A stretch of DNA of 64,000 nt, from the NCBI GenBank assembly GCA_001051155.2, contig JYIP02000004.1, forward strand, positions 4,272,383-4,336,382. The letters run 5' to 3'. A program made the position numbers and the translations under genes. Shown piece by piece: positions 56,940 to 64,000 of this stretch; the stretch's first letter is position 1; each line of letters begins with the position of its first letter. This DNA comes from Chrysoporthe austroafricana. Lineage: Eukaryota > Ascomycota > Sordariomycetes > Diaporthales > Cryphonectriaceae. The notes under the pieces were generated by a model. It had not been told where the DNA came from, made no database searches, and saw nothing but the letters and a program-made list of their open reading frames with translations.

Positions 56940-58458
56940 ATGTCTGATAGCTGTGCTGCCTGCGGCAAGAAGGGGGGAAAGCTCCTCGGCTGCGCGCGCT
57001 GTCGGTCTCGCAACTATTGTGGTAAGGCTATATGAGTTGTTATGACAATTGCGCTTCGCTAGTTGACACAGGGTCTCAATCTCCCAAGGGGCTCAATGTC
57101 AAAAGCAGCACTGGCCAGTCCACAAGTCCGAGTGTAAACGCCAGAACTACATCCTCAAGGTGGATTTGCACCCCAGACACATCACCAACCCGCGCATCTC
57201 CCGTACTTTGTCGTGTCCAGCTACGAGTACCTTTGCTTCTCTGCACCAGGCGCTCCTAGTTGCGTTCGGCTGGGCAGACACCCACCTATATGAGTTTGAC
57301 ATCTTCGATGAGGACAACCCTTTGGGCCGTGAGCACAGGCTTGCGGGGCCATTGCCTATCTTCAAGATCACCGACCTAGCTACCGTCAACGAACCTTTCC
57401 AGATGCCCGGCCTACCGCCACTACCCCCGAAGCGAGACAGCTTCAAACTCAAGCTCTTCACCATCTTGGACGACCCCAAAACGTCCGGCAAGGCGTTTAC
57501 CTACAACTACGACTTTGGTGATGGCTGGGAGCATGTTATTGCATGCGTTGGGCGGGCGGGCCCCACCAGCGGCTTCGTCTGCCTTGATGGAGAGGGTCAT
57601 GGCTGTGCCGAGGACGTCGGCGGGCTCAATGGCTGGCTGGAGCTGCGGAAGGCATACGACGCTGAGGACCCTTCAGAAGAACAGAAAGGCCTGATGGAAT
57701 GGTTCGAAACTTCGGCCAGCAACCGCGACTCCCGAGGACTTTGTGGCGAGCTGAAGTGGAAATGGGACAAGGAGGGAATTAATGCGGTGCTGTCTGGGTT
57801 GTCAGGGCCCCATGCCGGTGCCACTGGGTCGTCGTCATCCTCTCGCCCCTCGGTCCTCCTCTTGTCTCTCGAGAAACTTGGGTTCTTCGATGACATGTAC
57901 TCCGAGGTCTTAACCGAGCTCCGCGCGAGAGCGAATGTCACTGAGGTGACGCAGATCGGCAGCGCGATAGAGCATCTCTCCGACCCGGGGAGGCACTATT
58001 CCGCAGTTGTTGCCACCGACGCCGCGGCTGCGCACCGCGGATTCGTTGCTGTCCGTGACGAGCTCGCGAAATACGCCCGTGCTGGGGGAACCGTCGTCCT
58101 GGGGTTCCACTTCTCCGGCTTTGCCTCGCCAGACGACCTTGCCAAATTCTTTTCCGAAGGATTTGGCCTCGCATGGAAATCTTCCGCTTACCATCGCTCT
58201 GACTTCGCACTGAACCGCCGCGCAGGTGTGATTATCAGTCGACTCAAAAGCTACCCCAATCTTCATCCCCACTACAGCATGAAGGCACTCCAGCTTGGCA
58301 ATATTGAGCCCCACGACCAGGTGTACGTCGAGCCGGGTCTCAACCGGCAGAGCGCGGCTGTTTTCGCCAAATACGGAGAGGGACACTTGGGATACATAGG
58401 TGATGTCAACACCGAGGATGGCACCACAGCTTTGCTTCTAACCATGTGTGGTGCCTAA
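56940..58458 (+). CDS. MYND zinc-finger / pRiA4b ORF-3-like domain fusion protein
   Basis: Two exons (56940-57021, 57089-58458), 67-bp intron, 483 aa. A complete MYND finger spans 5-43: C5, C8, C18, C21, C27, C31, H39, C43. It is assembled only after splicing (NYCG-AQCQKQHWPVHKSEC), which fixes the acceptor. From about residue 52 comes a plasmid pRiA4b ORF-3-like domain (SLHQALLVAFGW, HLYEFDIF, FKLKLFTILDD, FTYNYDFGDGWEHVI, CLDGEGHGCAEDVGG). This family is mainly known from bacterial plasmids and IS elements. The last 200 residues (VLLLSLEKLGFFDDMYSEVL, then AGGTVVLGFHFSGF, ending LLLTMCGA) form a third region resembling a glutamine-amidotransferase/ThuA-like fold in pattern only. Biochemical role is unknown. 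Confidence 0.8.
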
Positions 58459-58479
58459 ATGCATGGTGCCTAAATGCAT
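58450..58479. repeat. 15-bp tandem duplication across a stop codon
   Basis: Two perfect copies of GGTGCCTAAATGCAT. The first contains the final Gly-Ala-stop codons of the MYND gene; the second lies in the 3' UTR. Confidence 0.9.
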
Positions 58480-59224
58480 GGAGAAGGTGCCATGCAGAGG
58501 ATCACGCCTTCGATAACACTCTTTAGCCTCTACGATACATAGATTACTGTGGATCTACAATCTCGGGGGTCTCAAAGGCTGGAATCAAGTACTATAGTGC
58601 CTGTCGTTCTCTCGTCCTTTGAAGCTGACTTGGGATGTGAGAGGCGTGTAACAGACTCGGAGATCTAGGAACGCTCGCTGCGGCGTGCTAGGTACAGTGC
58701 TCTGAACCGGTTAGAGGATAAGACTGATGTGGGAGGAAAAGCCTCACTAGTACTACGTATGGCTGGCCAACAAAAAAAACCTCCTTCAAGTACACGGTAG
58801 ACAAACGCGTGGCTCTTGACACACTACACTTGCCGGCGTAGGCAAGTCGCGGGGGCGCCGCGCCGCGCCCGGTCAGAAAGGATGGGAAGGCCGCGAGACC
58901 CGGCGAGCGCAACAGCGTGTTCTGGACTACAGAATAACTAAAGGACTTCTCAGCTGTATAATATATAGCTGGATATGAATGTTGATTTTGATACGTCAAA
59001 GCTGAAAGTTGGACTTTGCGACTAATCCTCCTCGAAAGTGCTGGCACCCACGTTCGTCTTTGCGAGTGGTCGTCACGTCCCGAGGCCTTGTCAGACTCTG
59101 TAAACAACGTAGTCATTCCACTACGAGACCGGTTGGCTGCTGGAAGTGGCTCATCCCTGGAGGGGAACAAGAAGAGGGTGCTTAGTATGTGAATTTCTTT
59201 ATTCTTTCTCTCTCCCCCCTCCCC
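58459..59224. other. Intergenic region between two convergent accessory genes
   Basis: No recognised gene. A 160-codon minus frame at 58688-59170 has no family resemblance. A GC-rich island at about 58848-58900 interrupts AT-rich DNA. A CT run precedes the next gene's 3' end. Confidence 0.45.
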
Positions 59225-60383
59225 CTATATCGCAGTCGCAGTCGGACTCTTCCATGCCAATATCGACACCACAAGCTGAGCAACACTGACGATGAATCCC
59301 AAAAATCCAAACAATACCGTCAAGAATACACCAAAGATTGCCACAGTTAATGCGTTCCTTTCTGAGGTGTGTCTCTCCATCCAAGATACAATCTTATTGC
59401 CCGGGGGCGGGTTGGCGGTAATGCTTTCCAGTATCCTTAACCTTTCTCCCCAGTAGATGTAGTCGAAGTCCTTGGGAAGGATTCGAATGCTTCCGTCATC
59501 TATCAGAAGATTCGGATCAAGTTTGCGTTTTCTCACAAGTGACCGTGTAAACTTTGCAGACTTCCGGTCTATTGAGACCGGAAACAAGATGTAGTAGAGC
59601 GTGAGAAGGGTTTCTAAAAGCAATTGAGGTGGTAAAGAGCCGCTACGAGAACAGCACGTCAGCCAGCTGTCAGCAGAACGAAATAACTGAGACATGGGCC
59701 GGAACGTACAGTTGAACAGAATAGGCGAATCCGGCTTCCAGGGGAAGTGTTGCTGTATGCCAGAGCTGTGCTTTAATAAATGCCGTTTGGTGAAACACCT
59801 TTACTGTCGACGCCTGGCGATCGTACAGAAGATGCTGAACGAGGTCGTTTGTCGGTATGAACCGGATTCCGTGTCTCTTCTTGAGCTTCCAGGCCTTCAT
59901 TGAACGACACAAGGGCCCTGTGTGAAGCGGACGTGATGTGGTGGTTGGAAAGGCACCCTGAAGAAATTCGATGAACCCCTGTGTAACCGTCCACTTGACG
60001 GGAAAAGAGCGGTGCAGCTGATATCTACCTGAAAAATCGTCCTTGGACGAGCAGTCGATCATGAAAGCTACCTTGACCGCTATCCTCACAGAGTGGTCTT
60101 TCTCAAGCTCGCCAGCATTCCCAAATGCCTGGCTTTGGAATGAGCTTTTGGCCAAGGTTGCGCTCCGTCGTAGGAGTCGAACAGCTTTGATGACGTCCAA
60201 ATGAGACTCGAAAATGGGGTTCTGAATAGCAACGGAGAAGATGTTTCCTCCCCCGTGCAACGTTGAGGTATAGAAACGCATGAATGTGTCAAAATGCACA
60301 TGACTGGCTCTATGAGAATCCGAATGGCATAGTTCTTTGATGATCATTTCGCATTCCAAAGCCGTAGGACTAGGGAGAGCCAT
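59225..60383 (-). CDS. Uncharacterised fungal protein with C-terminal membrane anchor
   Basis: Two exons (59710-60383, 59225-59642), 67-bp intron, 363 aa. The start ATG at 60383 gives MALPSPTALECEMIIKELCH. The protein carries VHFDTFMRFYTSTLHGGGNI, VAIQNPIFESHLDVIKAVRL, HSVRIAVKVAFMID, KKRHGIRFIPTNDLVQHLLY and FHQTAFIKAQL. After the splice it reads SLPPQLLLETLLTLYYILFP and DYIYWGERLRILE. A double hydrophobic hairpin or long segment lies at about 322-354, just before the C-terminus. I recognise this as a large lineage-expanded fungal family of unknown function, often with many paralogues per genome, but cannot name it. The soluble part should face the cytosol if it is tail-anchored. It is divergent from the protease-factor fusion gene. 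Confidence 0.75.
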
Positions 60384-60912
60384 GATGAGAAGGACGATTC
60401 TGAATGGTGATTTTCTTTCTGCAGCTGTCAACCATAGAAAGGATTGGCCGTTCGTACGACCTCTTAAGGCGAAAAGCCGCAGCCTGCATCTGAGGCTGCA
60501 AAGATACGATAGAAAATACACAATTAGTTTCTTTTGCAAGAAGTAAGCGCTTACTGATGTGGGTTTAGAACTGGGTGGCTGTGTTGCACCGCAGCGTTTG
60601 CAAGGCATACTGCTGGGGCTATGACAACACATCATTCTGCTTGCAGGCCTGAGATCTTAGGCCAACGCACTGCATGAACGCTCTCATTTCTCCCCCTCTA
60701 TCTTGTGAGATAAGCCAACTTGATCTTCTCCACGGTAAGGAAGGTATACATTCGAGCGATGATTATAGAAAATTCCTCGCATATGGCGCAGATTATCGCA
60801 GCCTTTTCTCAGGCCGGCTGAAACTCTGGAGCGGCTTTCACCTGCGTGCCGTCAGTCACCTAAGATGCCTACTCTACCATCTGATATGTTTAGTGGTACG
60901 ACATCAGCTACG
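60384..60912. promoter_or_regulatory. Shared divergent promoter, membrane protein / protease-factor fusion
   Basis: 529 bp between opposed start codons. A short + frame at 60674-60919 has no family resemblance. The arrangement may permit co-expression; no specific binding site is evident. Confidence 0.4.
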
Positions 60913-63900
60913 ATGCTGAGAAGTCCTCGGCTCCGGTACGTACACAGACACATGTTGTGCGTGCAGAGCTGACAACATGCAGAGATAGATTCTTGAGAAG
61001 CTTTGTCCAGCCTGTCGCAGAGCATAGCTCTGTTGCTTATGATGCTACATCCGGGCCACACCCGGCAGCCAGTACACCTTCACAAGGCGCGGGAGGCCTG
61101 GGTGCCTCTTGTCTCGGTGCCTCTTCCACGCATGCCATAGGGGCTTCGTCAAGCCCAGCGTCTTCTTCCACTAAAGCGATAAACAGCCTGCCTTTTCCAG
61201 CACCTAATGACAGAGCTATAGAGATCCCCTACATCCGACACACTACATATGTGTTTCCTGATGCGGGCACCAGTATTAGCCAGGCTCATCGCGATCGGTT
61301 CCCAGTCCTTAGAGACATATTTCAGCGAAACGTTGAGGGTAGCCACAAGCTCTGTGACTATATCACGCACATTAGCTACGAGCTACGAATGTGTGGATCT
61401 TGTCTACTAGACGCGATCCCGTCAATACTGGTGTTCTGTCCGGTCAAGAAGTTGAAGAAGCTGAAATCGCTCTTCACTCAACCACACATACGATGTCAAT
61501 TTGAGCCAGAGTACCTAACTTCGACTCTTGCTCATTTTGGCCTCTTGTTCTGGGGCCAAACTATCGACTTGCTGGCACTTCACAAAGTGGCGGTGGTCGT
61601 ACCAGACTTTCAGAGCTCAGACGGTGTTATGGCCGAGACTATGGTAAGGCGTCTGCCGTGGGGCCTACAACTGCTCGACGGCCGGAATGGCGAACGGCAT
61701 TTCGCAACGATGGGCTGCGTTATACGAGTCGACGGCCAGCAACTGGGTCTCACGACAGCACACATCTTCCGTCCTCCCGGGAAGGCTGCTCCTGAGGTAT
61801 TACGTGAGATGGACGGCACCAACTCCGACACCGACGACGATGAATACGATGTGAGCATGGACCATGCGGGCGACGACCAGATGGCAATGGGTGCACAGCC
61901 ATGGTCATCTCTGATTGATCATGGGAGCCTGGCAGAGTTGGGCGACTGCCAGGTCCATATCCCACCTCCTGAGGATTCCTCGACGTGGATGAAAGAATAC
62001 GCAGATCTCGACTGGGCGCTGCTGGAACTGGAAAAGAAAGAGACCCGGCTGCCGAGCTATGCCAGTACAATCGAAGCTTTACCAATCGTGCAAGACCTCC
62101 CTCAAGACTGCACCGAAGTTCGAATCATCACGACACGCCGCCTTGAGATCCCCGCTGTGTTATACAACATTCCTTCATACATTGGAGGAGCAAAGGGCTC
62201 AAAGGCAGCCGAGGTCTGGACAGTCGGCATCTCGTCAACGGAAAACCGTAGGTTCCACTATCCATTCACTGCTCCCTCATACCGCTCCAGAAAGGCTGAC
62301 ACAGGTTGTATCAGCTATACGAAAGGGCGATTCTGGATCACTAGTTGTTGATGCTCGGTCTCGGGAACTCTACGGCATAGTTGTGGCTGCCAACCCATTT
62401 CGAGACGTTCACCTTACCCCGTTTGTGGCAATACTCGCGCAAGTAAAAGAGTTGTTTGGAACTGAAAATGCCTGCGTCCTCAACCTGCCGCATCACCTCG
62501 GCTTCCGCACATCTGGGGAGCCTCATCTCGAGGCCAATACTCTGGTAGAAAACTGGTTTACATCTGGAGCATACACCGGCATACTCACAAGCTCGGGGGA
62601 TTCCGGTCACGTTCCTCTCCCTGAGACGAACCGTGCAAGAGAAGCACCTCCCCATCCAGAAGCTGATTCCTGGATGGACAGTGGTCAGGATGGAATGGAA
62701 ATCGACGATGGTATGACAGAAGTCGAAACAGATACCGTCAGCGTCGTCTTTTCCGAGAAATCTGCAAGCACCGCCTTAACTACACCGTCACCAAGAATCG
62801 CCAAGGATGGTGGCTATTCACGAGCAGAACGACGGCCTAGGACGTCTAAACCAAAGGTGAAAACAGGCTGCAACAACTGCAAGTAAGTCAAAAAATTCTC
62901 CCTTCCCCTTCTCCAAGGACTTTGAGAGAGGCTAATGTTATGGTGACGTATCTTAGGCAGAGACGTATCAAATGCGACGAGAAGAGGCCCTCTTGTTCAA
63001 ACTGTATACGATCAAAAAAGGTTTGCTCCAGCTACCCTCCACCTCCCAGATCAGCCCGTCCGTTCGAGCTACTGGCACGCGGGACTCCACCACCTCTCTC
63101 TGAACCCGAGGCTGCATATTTCCGCTTCTTCATGGATCATGCTGCTGAACGTCTGGCTGGTCACTTTGATGCTATATTCTGGAGACGAATCGTCCTACAG
63201 GAATGTCCTTCCGAGCCCGCTATTCGCCATGCAGCTTTGGCTTTAGGCGCACTTTACCGGGTCATGGAGGCCAGTTCAGCACCACCCAGGCTTCCAAGTG
63301 TGACTGGCAGCGGTGAGGTGGACTGGATGACGGCAATGAAACAGTATTCCATCTCATGCGTGAGATCGATAAACACCACGAACCGTACACGGCTCATCGT
63401 GTCGATTCTCCTGGCCTGCTTTGACGCACTTGTGGGCGACCACAGACAGCTTAACTTGGGGACACAGAACGGATGGAATCTTTTCCAGATCATTCAAAAA
63501 CACCCTACTTCTGATACGGAACCTATTGAAGCAGAGATTACGGACTTTCTCACGACCCTCGTCCTCCAAGCCAAGCAATACGACGCAGCCTTTCCCTCTC
63601 CAGAGCCATACAATATGAAGATCAATCCCGGTACCGAGACTCAACGCGACTTTTCCACACCAGCACCATCGCCAGAGACATTTTCTTCCTTGAGAGAAGC
63701 ATGGTCATCTTGGAACTCCTTATCCGGTCAGATGTATAGCCTCACCGAGACGACTTCTTCTCCTCACCACACACTGGGTGCTGTGCTCCCAAGTGAGCTG
63801 CGTCAATATAGTCTGAGATTAAAGTCTGCCGTCGTGGCTTGGTCTGCCGCCTTTGAACATATTCTGTCGTCCAGATTCAACCATGACTTCACACCACAGG

Positions 63901-64000
63901 AAAAAGCAACGGCTGCAATTCTCAAAATGAACCAAGTTTGCGAATACGCGGTGTTCCTGATGGCATTTTCCGACTCCGAGGAGCAGTGGGACAAGGTCAT
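60913..64000 (+). CDS. Trypsin-like protease domain fused to Zn(II)2Cys6 transcription factor (runs off window)
   Basis: Exons 60913-60935, 60983-62247, 62315-62882 and 62957 to beyond 64000; introns 47, 67 and 74 bp; 966 residues visible. Residues 90-230 form a fungal N-terminal module (IPYIRHTTYVFPD, LFTQPHIRCQFEPEYL, HFGLLFWG). A trypsin-like fold follows: His268 in LGLTTAHIF, Asp351 in DLDWALLEL and Ser436 in IRKGDSGSLVVD, then ELYGIVVA. Ser436 is in frame only after the second splice (STEN-P-IRKGDSGS). A 125-residue acidic/Ser-rich linker leads to a canonical zinc cluster, C615-x2-C-x6-C-x6-C-x2-C-x6-C642 (CKQRRIKCDEKRPSC), which spans the third splice. The open frame then has the usual fungal-factor middle region (AIRHAALALGALYRV). 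No stop lies between the two halves. Exon 1 (MLRSPRLR) is tentative; a separate internal start for the factor is possible. Confidence 0.72.

Overview
This window comes from a filamentous ascomycete (Pezizomycotina, most likely a Sordariomycete). The genes are broken by short spliceosomal introns, mostly 47-130 bp with GT...AG ends and CTGAC/CTAAC-like branch points. The gene set is typical of these fungi: CDC42, ATG15, MIS12/MTW1, TCTP, cytosolic AsnRS, VMA22, a SUR2-type sphinganine hydroxylase, a PPR protein, a HET-domain protein and a Zn(II)2Cys6 factor. I built exon models by hand from reading frame, intron phase and remembered family sequence. No search was run, so functional names rest on motif recognition.

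Layout. Positions 1-9 kb are accessory: an intact HET-domain gene, an inverted-repeat element, tRNA-Ala(AGC) with an intron, tRNA-Ser(AGA), AT-rich degenerate DNA, a frameshifted HET-like relic, a protein-kinase-fold phosphotransferase (APH family), a reverse-transcriptase-like scrap and a decayed 3' half of tRNA-Ser. Positions 10-54 kb are mainly housekeeping genes separated by long intergenic stretches: AMPK1-CBM-like protein, SUR2-like hydroxylase, TCTP, proline-rich protein, MIS12, mitochondrial PPR protein, histidine acid phosphatase, VMA22, CDC42, secreted agmatinase-like ureohydrolase, AsnRS, four-RRM protein (MRN1/Nrd1 type), ATG15 and a cysteine-rich small secreted protein. Positions 54-64 kb are accessory again: a 381-bp MITE-like element with about 84-bp terminal inverted repeats, a MYND / pRiA4b ORF-3-like fusion gene, an uncharacterised C-terminally membrane-anchored fungal protein and, divergent from it, an unusual gene that runs off the right edge.

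The most interesting object is that last gene (60913 to beyond 64000). One continuous spliced frame encodes an N-terminal region, a trypsin-like serine protease domain with recognisable His, Asp and GDSGS elements, an acidic linker, a canonical Zn(II)2Cys6 DNA-binding cluster and the start of a fungal transcription-factor middle region. No stop codon separates the protease from the DNA-binding domain, so the sequence predicts a protease-transcription factor fusion. Whether one mRNA spans both parts must be tested with transcript data.

Most genes here act independently. Noteworthy arrangements are three divergent pairs sharing 361-590 bp promoters (proline-rich protein/MIS12, PPR/phosphatase, membrane protein/protease-factor fusion) and two convergent pairs (TCTP with the proline-rich gene, MIS12 with the PPR gene). 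No polyketide, NRPS or other secondary-metabolite core gene, no rRNA and no CRISPR array is visible.
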